Notes: generated by a model from the sequence alone, not told the origin. Shown: positions 44,591-56,444, counted from the first letter of the stretch. The stretch is DNA of 64,000 nucleotides from Candidula unifasciata (GCA_905116865.2 CAJHNH020002665.1:1-64000), one strand, 5' to 3'. Numbers and translations are program-made.

Positions 44591-44974
44591 GTGTTAAGCC
44601 ATGGCCAAACATTAGTTACAGGCCTAGCTACTGACGTCATCAGCAGGACGTGACGTCACCGCCGCTGGCTAACGTTATGTTACTTTTTCACTCAGACAGT
44701 ACCTGTTTTTTTTTTTTTGTTCCCGGCCGTCCCCTGAGTACTAGCCCACAAAAAGTATAGCAGTAAGCTCATGGCTATTTAACAGTCAGCCCGCGGACCA
44801 AATTTGGCCCGCTGAGGCCTAGCGAGTGGCCCGCGGATCACTGCTGGTTGCAATGAAAAAAAAAAATGGTTTTTCTAAGCTGGGACTCGGACTGCTGGCC
44901 ATAACGATCCCTAATTTTACAATGTTGGCTTCTGAGTTAACCTAAATTGACTTAGTTGAACAGCCCTGGATATA

Positions 44975-45362
44975 GGTATTGACAATAAGACGTAGAAACA
45001 AAGCACAAAAGAAACTAATCACATATTCACAATATGACATAGAAACAGAAAGCATCAAAGAAACTACTGACATATTCACAATTTGACATAGAAACAGAAA
45101 GCACAACAGAAACTACTCACATATTCACAATATGACATAGAAACAGAAAGCACAACAGAAACTACTCACATATTCAAAATATGACATAGAAACAGAAAGC
45201 ACAACATAAACTACTCACATATTAACAATTTGACATAGAAACAGAAAGCACAACAGAAACTACTCACATATTCACAATTTGACATAGAAACAGAAAGCAC
45301 AACAGAAACTACTCACATATTCACAATATGACATAGAAACAGAAAGCACAACAGAAACTACT
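44975..45362. repeat. 49-bp minisatellite, ~8 units
   Basis: Unit ACATATTCACAATATGACAT + AGAAACAGAAAGCACAACAG + AAACTACTC. It lies inside the P-like element, between the transposase 3' end and the left inverted repeat. Confidence 0.93.
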
Positions 45363-45489
45363 TACCAAATAGCTGTCCAAATTGAAGTTACATAATCCGT
45401 GAAATCCATCACTGGGTGAATTTGGTCAGTTTTCTTTTCTTAGATGATTTTTCCAGCAAGGATGCGTCGGTTTTTATTTTTCTAAAATT

Positions 45490-47319
45490 TACTTTTTACA
45501 TTAACAATATGCCACCATCTAAGGATGGCTTCAATAAAAATCTGCTGTTTCATTACTGCCGCTAGTCGCAGAGCAGCAACATTGTATTCATTAAAAATTG
45601 CCCAAGCAAGAGGAAACATCTGTCTGTCCATGCTGAAGGATAGATGGCTTTGTGGGAAAAGTTTAGGTGCCAGTTTTGCAATATTCTATTTGCTCACTAT
45701 AATACAGTTTCTTTTAAATGAGAAAAAGTTAGCTTCTGCAGCTCTATCAGTATCACAGGGGTTTAGCATTTGTCCAGTTATTAAAGGATAAGTAAATGTC
45801 TGGTTTGTGTCCTTATGGTTGATCCAGTTCCTCCACATACATTTTAGCAAGTGCACAGAATTATGCAGTAAAAATATTTTTTTTATTAGCAAAATCTGGG
45901 TTCTCAATAAAAGTTTGGCTTGGTTTCAAGAGATCACTGTAAACTCTGCGATTGACAGCACTATTATCTGCAATTACAGCAACTACTGTGAAACGACACT
46001 CCTGTACAAAGTGGATACAGTGGAGTAATTTCAAATTTAGATCCTGAGATGTCATTCTGTTCACAGGTGAAAGTTCTATAATTTCCTGGTAGCTTCCAAA
46101 AACTGAAGATATGAGGGAAGCCTGCACTGTTGTTGCTGCTTTTTTCGCATTGTCTGCATTGCCAAATATTTTGCCCCCAGAGTAAGTAATTGCAGATTTA
46201 ACATATATTTCATCCATCTGAACCACTACAATCTTTTCTAGCTCTGTCAGTTTGTCTTGTTTCAATTTCAAGTACTGTGAAATTCTGCCAGTATGAGTAG
46301 ACAATGACAACTGTGAAGTTAAATTGTGCAGTATTCTTTGATGAGGCAGGCACTACATACGAGATGTTCTTATAAACCGGTAGCATTCTGGAGATTTAAT
46401 GAACAGCATGAAAGCGAAACATAATGTGCTACAACTGTAAGGCCTTCTGTTGTTTAACACGGTTAAAAGTTTACTTGTGTGTCAGTTACTTCATCAGCTG
46501 TCCCATTAGGAGTCAGTCCACTGTTGCTGTGCAGCACTCTTCAAAATACTTCCTGCTTCTTCCACTAAATCTGTGAAGCTATTTTGGCTTTGAATTTTAC
46601 TATAACCCCAGGCATTGTAATGAATTACAAGATTTTCAAGCTGTGACCATCTCACAAGTTTATTGTTGTCTACAATCCATTTAAGGTCTTTGTCTTTAAC
46701 TTTTTTATTTTGAACAAAGACTTGTATAGTCATATCAAGTAACACCTTTATGCTGACACCTATGGATGGTGCAGAGTCTGACTGAATGGTAATGACATCA
46801 AAACAATACATGCTAAAGCTCCATCTACAAAAGTGTATTTCCATTTTTTTTTTCAAAGTGACCTTTCAGTGTGTTTCCTATCTGTGACTCCAGATCTTGG
46901 AAATCTGTAATGATGTCTGAGGACAGCCAATCATTTACTTTTTGATCATAATTACGATTAATATGTGATACACGTTCCTCTGGAGTTTTGCGAGTGGCTG
47001 GTACTTTCACCGATAAAAAGGATGGAAGATCTCGAAAAATAGTTGGATAAGCATCTTTTTTTAACGCGGGATTCTTTCTTGGAAGTATATGCTCGATTCC
47101 TGATTTGTCTGTATATTTATTAGACCCAATAATATCTGACGTAGGAAAATGTTTCACACATACTACACTGGTTTTCCCAGGAGTCCAATTTTTCCGTGGA
47201 ATATGTTTCAGCCATTTGTCTCTTAAAAGAGAATTCAAAGGGAATCTGAAGCAACTTACATATCCACTAGAAAGGTCATAATTTGAACGACACTTGGGTA
47301 CAGAACATTTCGCAGGCAT
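45490..47319 (-). pseudogene. THAP9/P-element transposase relic
   Basis: The ATG at 47319 opens a 164-codon frame with a THAP zinc finger: C5, C10, W36, C54 and H57 (CxxxxC...CxxH), with NWTPGK and HILPRK following. The next frame (46506-46850) carries the downstream helical region (DVITIQSDSAPSIGV, LVIHYNAWG). The frame at 45861-46310 has LTELEKIVVVQMDEIYVKS, holding the first catalytic Asp, and VVAVIADNSAVNRRVY. 45525-45830 continues with INHKDTNQTFTYP and words like FNEYNVAALRL. Several frameshifts separate these parts. Family members bind element ends through the THAP finger and catalyse cut-and-paste transposition. This copy is not functional. Confidence 0.85.
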
Positions 47320-47564
47320 ATTTCCTCGAAAACCAACACACTGACGATAAATCCAACGTAAATTGCAGAAATTGCTTACTAAATCTACTCCCTGAAATAC
47401 CGCTTATAGTTGAATCAGACGTGACAATTGAACCACATTAAAAACTTTCACAAGAAAAATAAAACCGAACACACACTGATACATCCATTTTGTTTGCCTC
47501 AGGAAGTGACGTCATCACGAGAGATTCCTGGCCTGTAACTAAAGTTTGGCCATGGTTAAGCTGA

Positions 47565-47755
47565 CGGCAATTGTGTCTCATCGTGTAAATGTTTTAAAAA
47601 AATACAAACAATTATAAACCATAAAATACAATTTTGTTATCAAAATAAAATAAAACTTGAAATAAGATGGGGAAAAATTTATATTTTTATATACACAGCC
47701 CCCCCCCCCCCCCCTCCCTAACAACAACACTAGTATGTACAGCAGTACATATCAG
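47565..47755. other. No gene; C run at 47700-47714
   Basis: A/T-rich DNA with a short C homopolymer. Confidence 0.5.
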
Positions 47756-47759
47756 TGAA

Positions 47760-48300
47760 ATGTATCTAATCATCATGTAGTAGGTCCTTTGCAGAACGTC
47801 GCTCTCATCACAGTCTGCCTGAAAGAAACTCGGTCTCTCGCCAGTTCTCCCGCCTCATATACTTTCATACTCAAGGAGTCACTTATATCCTGTGCCTATC
47901 TTCGTGTCGGTCGGCCCCTGCCCCTCCTTCGTGGTACCAAGCCTTCTGCTATAATTCTTTTCCAGTCCGTCGTGGCGCTTGATATGACGAAAATATTTCA
48001 GCTTCCGAGACAGGATGCTGTTTATTAACCAAACTTCCTTGATGTTCAGATCTTTCAAGATGTCAATATTTCTCATCTTTTGTGTCCAAGATATTCTGAG
48101 AATCTTTCTATAGCATTTCAGCTCAAAAGACCCTTTCTTTATCTTAAGGACTGAGAGATAATCCACGACTCACATCCGTATGTAGCCACAGGGAAGATGC
48201 ATGCTCTCAAAATTCTAATACATTGTAGAAATGTATCTACATTACGATATTTGCGGTGTCTGGAATACATTACGGTAGCATTCAGCCAGGCTTATTATAT
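47760..48300 (-). pseudogene. LINE ORF2 C-terminal fragment
   Basis: Minus frames give ACIFPVATYGCESW (about 48190), FELKCYRKILRISWTQKMRN, KEVWLINSILSRKLKYFRHI and, at the end, LARDRVSF and TFCKGPT. This is the standard C-terminal order of non-LTR ORF2 proteins. At least two frameshifts. 5'-truncated. Confidence 0.82.
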
Positions 48301-48304
48301 TGTT

Positions 48305-48810
48305 GTTCAGATGGATGTTTTGTAATACACCGAGAACATAAACTCTAAGCTCCAAGGCTATTGAAAGGTTTCTTTTTCAACCCCACCCCATTTGTGATGC
48401 TCTAAACACGTGCTCAGTGAGCCTAATGGTTAATCCGGCCCTGGTGAGAACTCTAGAGGAAATCTCCTGGGTATAGTGTTCCAACTCTGTATTTATTGAT
48501 TATTTTAATATTTAAAAAAAAAAAAAAATTAAGAAATTACTAAATATCAGTCGCATATACATTTAATTTTTTTTTTCTTTCAAATACTGTTTTTGTCTCT
48601 GCCGCATAAATTTCTTTGCAAATGCAAGGGGGTAAAAAAAAAAGCTTGCATCTTTAGCTTCATTACCGAAAGCATTAAGGATGACGTCATTGGCTGTTAA
48701 TAAACAGCTAACGGATTCTGTTAAAAGACGCCTTGTGGTGATCATATTTATATTTAAGCAATATGGCTCTTTGTGCGTCTGTGTGTATGAGGGGAGGGGA
48801 ATATATATTT
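48305..48810. other. No recognisable feature
   Basis: Poly-A and poly-T runs (48512-48530, 48570-48580) but no gene. Confidence 0.5.
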
Positions 48811-48819
48811 ATATATACT

Positions 48820-48852
48820 TGTGTGTGTGTGTGTGTGTGTGTGAGGCTGTGT

Positions 48853-48896
<44 letters not shown>

Positions 48897-48905
48897 GGCG
48901 CGTGT
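48820..48905. repeat. (TG)n microsatellite
   Basis: Two TG tracts separated by AGGCTGTGTTGTGAG. Confidence 0.95.
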
Positions 48906-48954
48906 GTTTAGGTTAGGTTTAGGTTTATACAACAGATCAACATCATGGCACAAG

Positions 48955-49245
48955 GGTAGTAACCAATAGGAGACTCGCTTTCAAACCCAGCTGCGACTAG
49001 CTGCAGCCCACGGCTGGTCTTCGAAACCGGCTGTTCCCGGGGTTCACCCAGCCTCTAGGTAATCTGTACACTCTGGGGTTAATGGAGGAACATCGCTGTA
49101 GCTGCGGAGTTGCGTGCTAACAGCGACATAGGCGGACAATTTCATATCAGCTATCCTTACTTGTTGCATAGCACTTATGGTTTAAAACCGTGTGCAATGA
49201 CGCTGGTTCACATCTCCTGACTTTACCTTTACCTTTCAGTTAAGC
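48955..49245 (+). mobile_element. SINE-like element with repeat E 3' part
   Basis: TCAAACCCAGCTGCGAC and GGGGTTCACCCAGCC look like parts of a tRNA-derived head. The last 65 bp (TGTGCAATGACGCTGGTTCA onward) recurs, inverted, at 3.66 kb. Confidence 0.5.
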
Positions 49246-49550
49246 CTAAAGTGCGTGGGGTTTCAGCACAGTGCACGAACTCTGTTGCACAGGCGAGGAT
49301 CCTGAAATACTTTAGTTACAATTTTTAACTCAAAATTAGGTAGCGCCGTTAGGCGACACTTTTTGATTTTTAGCTGCCAAGGTATTTTTTTATGCGCGCA
49401 ACAATACACACGGGCGCCATAACCTACTAACCAGAGACCAGGGGAAATGACTAGAATTCCACTGGAAAAAATCGAAGCCTTCACCGGGGCCTGAAACCGA
49501 GACCTCAAGCACTCGAGGCGAACACCATTCCTCGAGACCACAAAGCCCCA
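49245..49550 (-). mobile_element. SINE-like family D copy
   Basis: Collinear with 16450-16795 (AGGATCCTGAAATACTTT, GAGACCAGGGGAAATGAC, CACTCGAGGCGAACACCATT, CCTCGAGACCAC). The tRNA-like head is at the right end. Confidence 0.75.
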
Positions 49551-49554
49551 GTGT

Positions 49555-50210
49555 GTGTGTGTTTGTTTGTTTGTGTGTGTGTGGGGGGGGGGGACTGTAT
49601 ATGTGCGTATGTGTTAAGCTTTATGCAAGTAAACAAATTAAATGCCACATCTGTTATAACTAAGAGCCCCATTGTAACTCACATGTTGACAAGAGTGTCT
49701 CTTCACAATCGTCCTCACTATCATGTAAGTTCTTATAACGGCACGCTGCAAAGCCACTCAATCCCCTGTTAACTTTCTGGCTTTTGTGGAATGAAACCCA
49801 ATGTGCAACATCATCCACTCAGGCAGTTGTACGAGAGTCTCACCTAGAAAGAGACTGAGGCTTCATTATGTAATATTCTCATAGTTATTATGTTTACAGT
49901 TTTGCCAACCTCCATTATGGAGGTGCTATAATTATTTTTGGATCTTCTAAGACAGGACACCACAATGAATTAATAGCTATACAGATCTGTACAATTACTT
50001 CAGTAATGAATAGCTACGAATCTTTGACACGAACACGATTGCGCGACATGGGAGTAAAGATAATGAAGCACGTCTAGGCAGCCTCTGAGGCTGAGCAAGG
50101 AAAGAGTATAACCAGCTCCTCATGTGAACAATCAGTAGAGGTACCTCGGAGTCGATCTGCATCGCAGTGCCCACTGTGCATTGACATCAAATGTGATAAC
50201 ATTCGATGAC
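49555..50210. other. TG tract then no recognised feature
   Basis: An interrupted TG/G run covers 49550-49595. The rest has no signal. Confidence 0.5.
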
Positions 50211-50214
50211 AAGA

Positions 50215-50475
50215 TCAGTAAAGGACCCTTTCCCACACCTTAAGGCGCATAGGGCATATAGGTATTTAGCTATATTTTATACACCAATCGATAGTTGGTT
50301 GGTGATGTGGTCAAATTCATACCGGTCGCCTTTACCTCCTATGAGCTACCCTGGTAACCATTTAGACTGTTTCGACCTGGGAGCCAAGGTTATTTGTTTT
50401 AAACAAAGTAAGGCTCTGTTGGATATGAACTCACGACCTTCGAATCCGCATGCTAGTGTCTACACCACAGCAACA
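50215..50475 (-). mobile_element. SINE family A, full copy
   Basis: On the minus strand the head (GTTGCTGTGGTGTAGACACT, with B box GAAGGTCGTGAGTTC) precedes the body. On the plus strand the body reads GTGATGTGGTCAAATTCATA, CCGGTCGCCTTTACC and AAGGCGCATAGGGCATATAG at its end. Confidence 0.8.
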
Positions 50476-50479
50476 AGAT

Positions 50480-51055
50480 CATTACAATAATTTAATCTGT
50501 TACCAAATATAGAAGAGAGTGAGACACACATAAATTAGTCCTGATGTTGTTAATATTTGGTTAGTGCTGATTCTATCATTGAAGATGTTCTCTATCACGA
50601 AAACAGCACCTTTACAAACAACTAGAATTGATCCTGAAATGAAAACTAAACACAAAGACAAACAACTCGCGGACACACTAGGAAACGATCGTGTGTAAAG
50701 CTTTTGCGTGGCCATCATTTTCTGCAAAAAGCTAGCTCCTATTAGAGCATCCTTTTGTCATTTAGGAAGACATTTTTTCTTTGCCTGGTTCAATTTGGCA
50801 TGTTCTCCTCTGACCTCCACGCGTGCGGCAATGCATGTATTTTTATGTGGTCTCTCTGCAACCTCATCATTTAAAGACATTTTTTATGTTTTCCCGTCGT
50901 GTGTTTGTTTCTCTTATAGCTTTCAGTTGTTAATGATGTTTCAACATAGATTTCCTTAGAAAAAAAACGTTTTAAAAGTTTATAAATAGCACAATTTACC
51001 ACTTTCTAATATTATATAGTAAAATCGAAGGGTTCTTTTCACTTCACATGAGCAT
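50480..51055. other. No recognisable feature
   Basis: Small frames without family signal. Confidence 0.5.
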
Positions 51056-51059
51056 AGTT

Positions 51060-51240
51060 AATATGGGGTTTTCTGTGGCGAAGTGGGCAAGCCGTTTGCC
51101 ATGCGCCCTGACGGTCGTGGGTTCGTTTCACGGCTACACCCTCCAGTTCACGAGTGCAACATTTAAGGAAATCCCTTGGGATGTCGCCAGAGCTATAAAG
51201 TTCGTTCTCTGTCCGGCGCTCTCGGCAGGCTGCTAGCCCT
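51060..51240 (+). mobile_element. tRNA-like SINE head and body
   Basis: TCTGTGGCGAAGTGGGCAAG, then GTCGTGGGTTCGTTTCACGG as a B box, then a body of about 120 bp. The head resembles that at 9.44 kb. Confidence 0.55.
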
Positions 51241-51244
51241 TTTG

Positions 51245-52655
51245 CGGAGACAGACCGAGCCAAAAGAGATATTTTGGGGTGCAATGAAGTCTATTCTCTC
51301 GACTTAAACTCCAACTTACAGGTAAGATAGTTCTAGAGCCACATGTGTTTTATGGCAATGAACCCTGGACAGGTAAAGCTGTCAATGTCACATCAACTTC
51401 AATCTAGCACTCTATTAACATGAACAGCTGTAACAGCGCAGATGTTGAAAGAAGCGGAGACGGGAAATCTTACATTTATAGTACTGGTGGTAGCAATGGT
51501 GGTGCTGCCTCAAGTGATTTAAGCCTTGTTTACTATATAATAATAGTAATGTGCTGCATGGTAAATAAATACTGTGTTTTTCTAATAATCTAAAACTTAA
51601 AAGAATGTCCTGAAAAGTAAACATTACATAAATTATAACTTATGTCAATGGTTTAGAGATTCTCTTACCAATCTAACACATTTTATAGCGGGGATCCGTT
51701 TTCATACAGCATTTCTGCAAGTGGCTGGAATCCAATCCCATAAGCATATCAGAAAGGCGTTCCTATATGAGACGTAATTTTTGTTATTTTGAAGCCTATC
51801 TCCGGCTGTTGCCAAGGCCCCAAATATAGCCCAGCCTATCGGTTGAACGAGGTTTCTGGGACCCTGTCCCTGGGTGATCGTGTCCTGTGGTTTTAGAAAG
51901 TCTAAAGAGAGCTACACCGTGCAAGAGACTGGGGCCACGTCATATTTTCAACATATGGTGCCAGATTTATTGTAATCAACATATTTTGTGGAGAAAGTTT
52001 TGAAAAGTTTCTGTATAAATCTGTATGTACATGTCCATGGGTATATTTATGTGTGTGTGTGTGTTAGTGTGCAGTACACAAACATATACACATATAAATA
52101 TATACATACTTGTATAAAGGAAAGGGTGTGTGTTATTAAAAAAATAAATATTCAATAATTAAACAAGGGTTCATTCAAGCGTGCCGATTATACAATTTAT
52201 TATGCGCATGTTGTCGGCGCACACATAGTTCATGCAGCAATTAATTCACCATTGGCTTTAAACTCTGCCATTCATGTACTTAATCTGGTCTGAGACCGGG
52301 TCTTGTCCCTATCGAGTCCGATGAAGTCCAGCAGGGGAAGATCGGACCTGGCTTCATGACCCAGGTCGGCTCACCTTCCGAGATTGTTAGGGGAAGCAAT
52401 GGCCGAAAAAATTGTCGACGAAGGATCTGTACTGATGACCAGTTTACCCTTGCTGTGCATGCTAACGTGTGGAGTTCTTCGTATGTTTATTACGCAATGC
52501 AAGACAGTTGTAGTATACTGAAATGTCGAGTACAGTAAATAGATGCGGCAATAACGGTAGAAGAGACTGAAGCAGACGGTGAGATATAATTTGTAAAATA
52601 AACAGACCCTTGTTACTCCCTTGACGCGTCTGATATATTTTTCTCAAAGACCCTG
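51245..52655. other. No recognisable gene
   Basis: 1.4 kb of mixed DNA with a short GT tract at 52051-52066 and A/T-rich stretches. No transposon ends identified. Confidence 0.5.
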
Positions 52656-52659
52656 CTAC

Positions 52660-53098
52660 GTGGCCTTGTAAGCCATGTGTTTCCACAACCTTCTGTCTCC
52701 TGTACTTTTAGTCAGCTCCAACACAGATAATCCTCCATGTCATGATGTCAAACTGTCTATGTCCAGCATATTTTCTCTAGGTCTTCTTCTGCCTCTGTTT
52801 TACCTTCCTCTCCGACTTTCCCACTGTCGATGTACTCCAGTTTTCTCCTTCTCGTCACATGATCAAAGAATGTAGATTGTCTGTTTCTGATGTGGGCATT
52901 CATTTCTCTTTGTGAATTAGCTTCTTTCAAGACATCTTTATTACTCTTTTAAATCTGCCTAGGGTATTTTCATCATTCATCTATAAAACAACATCTCCGC
53001 AGCTTCAGAATAACTTTTTTCCCCTAATCTACAAACTGTCCATGACTCACTACAGTATTTCACAATATGATTTGTGTAGCATTTTAGAATTATCTTTC
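52660..53098 (-). pseudogene. LINE ORF2 C-terminal fragment, heavily decayed
   Basis: Minus frames give KIILKCYTNHI and ESWTVCRLGEK (about 53090-53030), then NECPHQKQTIYIL, TGVHRQWESRRG and ENTWLTRPRSRVFEKNI-like words. The order resembles the other ORF2 tails, with many stops. Helitron 1 begins immediately to its right and may have inserted in it. Confidence 0.6.
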
Positions 53099-53477
53099 TC
53101 ATCTATATATATAAAAATCAATGTTTGTGTCTTTGTTTGCTCCCTATAGACTCGGAACCTACTGAACCGATTTAGCTGAAATTATCAGGATATGTTTGTT
53201 GTGATACCGGATTTTGAACTGTCGTGGTTTGAAATTCAACCTGTCACTGTTAGAGATATGTGACCACAATTTATGCCAAAATATACGCAACTAATATTTA
53301 TAACTTTAGTGATTTCTAATTATAGCCACGTTACGTGGGATCGATTTACCGTGCATGCGCAGTAGTGACGCTCTTTCGTCAACATCCGCCCGCAAGGAAA
53401 ATGGCTATCGGTTATCAAGAAATATATAAAAAGGTAAGAGCATTTATTTAAGTAACATTAGTCAGGATGTACATGTT

Positions 53478-53865
53478 TTTTGTTTAATTTTAAACAAATG
53501 TGGACCACTTCTTAAATCCCGCAATGATAAATGTATACACATTATAATTTTTGTTTAATTTTAAACAAATGTGGACCACTTCTTAAATCCCGCAATGATA
53601 AATGTATACACATTATCATTAACTATTATCGTGCATGTCGTAAGAAACAGACGAGCAACGTGAGGTGAGACTGACTGCAAACCAGTATGTACATGTTTTT
53701 TGTTTACTTCAAACAAGTGTGCACCACTTCTTAAATCCCGCATTGATAACTATATACACATTATCATTATTCCCCGTGTGGGTTCCGGGGCCCCATTGTG
53801 GAGAAGACAATACATGTGTGGACCACTCCTTAAATCCCACAATGATAAATGTATGCACATTATCT
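53478..53865. repeat. Short repeats inside Helitron 1
   Basis: TGTGGACCACTTCTTAAATC + CCGCAATGATAAATGTATAC + ACATTAT occurs four times (53560-53608 and 53489-53537 most alike; 53718 and 53816 more diverged). Between the last two lies a 43-bp piece of repeat family B (53772-53812). Confidence 0.85.
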
Positions 53866-53997
53866 ATTGGCTTTTTCATATTGTCTTATATACCGCCTTT
53901 TCTTACTATTTGCTGCCCAGTTTCTATGCATTTCCCCTTGAGTCAAAATAGATTGTTATCTCATGCTCATATTTTCATTTATTTCAGCGATACTTCA

Positions 53998-55237
53998 AGT
54001 CAACTTTCATCATGAGGTTGAACAAGCTACTGATGATCAGCGCTCATCTACACCTAAAACACGCAAGAGGAGGGCATTAATTGCTTCAAAAACAGACGAG
54101 CAACGTGAGGTAAGACTGGAAATCATTCGAGTGCGCACTGCTGAAGCCCGTTCATCTCAATCAGACCAGCAACGGAAAGCAAGACTCGAAAACGTTCAAA
54201 TGCGCACTACTTTATCCAGGCGAACACTGCATGTTGATTTGAATCTTGGTGCATTCCATTACACCAGCAATTACGATTGGTCTTTATCCACTCTCACTTA
54301 TTGGCAAAATGGATAAATTGTGCGTACATTGCAGTGCCTTCAAATTTAAGAATGAATTGACGGGTATGTGCTGCGCTGGTGGAAAAGTTAAATGGCCAGT
54401 ATTACATTCACCACCCGAACCATTATCATCATTGGTAGTAGGTGACACAGGCCAGTCGACACATTTCTTGGCAAACATAAGTACATTTGCAAATATGTCA
54501 ACAAAGGAGGCGATATGGCAGTCTTTGGAGTGGGACATGCAGCTGCATCTATCGATGAAATCAAGCAATATCAGCTGGGGCGCTACATTAGTAGCAATGA
54601 AGCGGTATGGCACATTTTCTCATTTCCAATTCATGAATGACATCCAGCAGTTGTTTATTTGGCAGTGCACCTTGACAATGGACAGCGCGTGTACTTCGCT
54701 ACAGAGAATGCACATGCACGAGCATTTTTACCACCGCCAACCACGTTAACTGATTTTTCTCATTGTGTAGAGATATGTTTGCAAAGACACTGCTTAACTC
54801 TGACCTGCCAATATACTACACATGGAATGCATCAGCTAAAAAGTTTCAACGTTGCAAGCAAGGTCAAGCGGTTGACGGACATCTTAATTTATATTCTACT
54901 GATATTTTAGGCCGTGTGTACACTGTTCATCCCAAAAATGCAGATTGCTTTTACTTGCAATTACTTTTAATCAACAAACGGGGACCGGCATCCTTCCAGG
55001 ACTTGAGAACAGTTTATGGTAAAGTATGCTCTACTTACCGTAAAGGTTGCCAAGAACTAAATCTTCTTGAAAATGATGCACATTGGGACACTTCACTCGC
55101 TGATGCTTCGAATACTGCTCGACCACAGCAAATACGCACATTATTTGCAATAATATTAACAACTTGCTTCCCATTCATTCCAAAAGAGCTTTGGGAAAAA
55201 TACAAAGACTACATGAGTGAAGACATCCTGGCGTGAA
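53998..55237 (+). pseudogene. Helitron Rep protein remnant
   Basis: Frames in order: an N-terminal part with degenerate repeats (TDEQREVRLE, SDQQRKARLE) and HVDLNLGAFHYTSNYDWS; CVHCSAFKFKNELTGMCCAG, a CxxC...CC zinc-binding-like segment; then, in another frame at 54479, KYICKYVNKGGD. The last is the Rep motif with two tyrosines that carries out rolling-circle nicking and joining. After it come DEIKQYQLGRYISSNEAVW and, from 54763, YTWNASAKKFQR, VHPKNADCFYLQLLLINKRG and DASNTARPQQIRTLFAIIL. The HUH metal-binding motif that should precede the tyrosines is missing, so a deletion lies between about 54470 and 54480. Frameshifts are present. Confidence 0.85.
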
Positions 55238-55329
55238 ACGAAGCATGATCAGGACCTTCAGTTAATACCAAATGTATATTATGAGGCATTTGTTTGCATT
55301 GAGGACATATGTTTGACAATAACTAACAA

Positions 55330-55960
55330 AGCACTGGTTTAGGTGGGACTGGCTCCACCAGAACAATCTGCAAACAACCTTTTCGATCGTGAGTTGCCAT
55401 GAATCCGAACATCTAAGACAAATTACCAGGCGGTGTGACAACGTATAAGTCTATCGATACTGTAATGAATCAGGACGAAATTGTTAATTATCCAACTGAG
55501 TTCTTAAATTCACTTGATTTGCCAGGCATGCCACCCCACATTTTAACCGTGAAAATTGGCGAGCCCATCATTCTTCTCAGAAACATCAATCCGCCACGTC
55601 TTTGCAATGGTACCAGGCTTTCAGTGAAAAGGCTGATGCTCAATATCATCGAAGGAACAATTTTAAATGGGAAATTTAAGTGCGAGAATATACTTTTGCC
55701 ACGCATCCCAATGATTCCAACAGACATGCCATTTGACTTCAGACGCTTGTAGTTTCCGGTGCGACTCGCCTTTGCAATGACCATAAACAAATCACAGGGA
55801 CAATCCCTACAAGTGTGTGGACTACGTTTGGAACATCCATGCTTTTTACATGGGCAGCTATACGTGGCCTGTTCATGCGTCGTAAAACCTTCTAATTTAT
55901 TTGTGTACGCACCAGACGGAAAAGCAAAGAACATTGTTTACCCAAAAGCACTTCAGTAAA
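55330..55960 (+). pseudogene. Helitron Pif1-type helicase C-terminal end
   Basis: The frame at 55435-55752 gives [36 protein letters not shown] and MPFDFRRL. After one stop, the next frame gives [12 protein letters not shown], the helicase motif VI region, then [11 protein letters not shown] and [16 protein letters not shown]. The ATP-binding half (motifs I to IV) is absent, so it cannot act as a helicase. Confidence 0.85.
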
Positions 55961-56336
55961 CACATTTTTAATGTTAAATTACCGGCACAATGATCTAATA
56001 TCATTACATTTTGTTAAAGCGATTTTCCTTTCAATTCACTTTCTATTGTAGCAACGTGTACAGGGTTGTTTACAGCAATTAGCAAATGTGCTCATTTCGT
56101 AATTATGGTGTATTTTTCCTCTTTTCATTGCTTTTCACTAGGGTAATTTTTCCAACTGCTTCGATGAAGGAGAAAGTAGTATGTGAACTGGGGGATGGGT
56201 GGTTACAATAAACTGTTTACTGAGATAGATTTAAGTTACAGTTTTATTAGCTGTGGTTTAGCTGTTGCACTGTACATTGCTAGCGTGAAGCGAAGACACA
56301 TTTCTATGTTCTCTATTTTCCATGTAGCCAAATTAC

Positions 56337-56367
56337 GCCACAGCAACGCGTGGCCGGGTACAGCTAG
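56337..56367 (+). terminator. Helitron 1 3' hairpin and CTAG terminus
   Basis: GCCAC-AGCAACGC-GTGGC followed 9 bp later by CTAG. In Helitrons this hairpin marks the end of the transferred strand. The identical sequence ends Helitron 2. Confidence 0.85.
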
Positions 56368-56394
56368 GAAAAAGCGTTATTGTTGGTAGCAGAA

Positions 56395-56444
56395 GTTGGT
56401 AGCTACGAGGTTGTCAATTATCCAACTGAGTTCTTTAATTTTTT
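56395..56444 (+). pseudogene. Helitron 2 helicase, left piece
   Basis: ACGAGGTTGTCAATTATCCA + ACTGAGTTCTTTAAT matches 55479-55509 of Helitron 1 (VVNYPTEFFN against [10 protein letters not shown]). It stops where the inverted-repeat insertion starts, and the following residues resume at 61975. Confidence 0.7.

Larger units (their letters stand above)
44592..47561 (-). mobile_element. P-element-like (THAP) DNA transposon
   Basis: Inverted repeats of about 32 bp bound the element: 44592-44624 (TGTTAAGCCATGGCCAAACA + TTAGTTACAGGCC) and 47530-47561 (GGCCTGTAACTAAAGTTTGG + CCATGGTTAAGC). A TGACGTCA palindrome lies just inside each end. The interior holds a THAP-domain transposase relic reading right to left and a 49-bp minisatellite between the transposase end and the left terminus. 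I could not establish a target duplication. Confidence 0.7.
53102..56367 (+). mobile_element. Helitron 1, internally deleted
   Basis: The 5' end TCTATATATATAAAAATCAA follows an A, as expected for Helitrons. The 3' end carries the hairpin GCCAC/GTGGC (56337-56354) and ends in CTAG at 56364-56367. Helitrons normally insert between A and T; the base after CTAG here is G. The interior keeps an N-terminal Rep-associated region, the Rep C-terminal part with the catalytic tyrosines, and only the end of the Pif1-type helicase. Confidence 0.85.

Noticed and set aside
44795..44850. hAT terminus from the motif around GCCCGCGGACCAAATTTGGC
   Set aside because: Such motifs occur in some hAT ends, but no partner end or target duplication was found, and the site lies within the P-like element.
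46480..46500. Another hammerhead-like site (CTGATGA on the minus strand)
   Set aside because: No pairing stem II and no GAAA at the right distance; it lies in transposase coding sequence.
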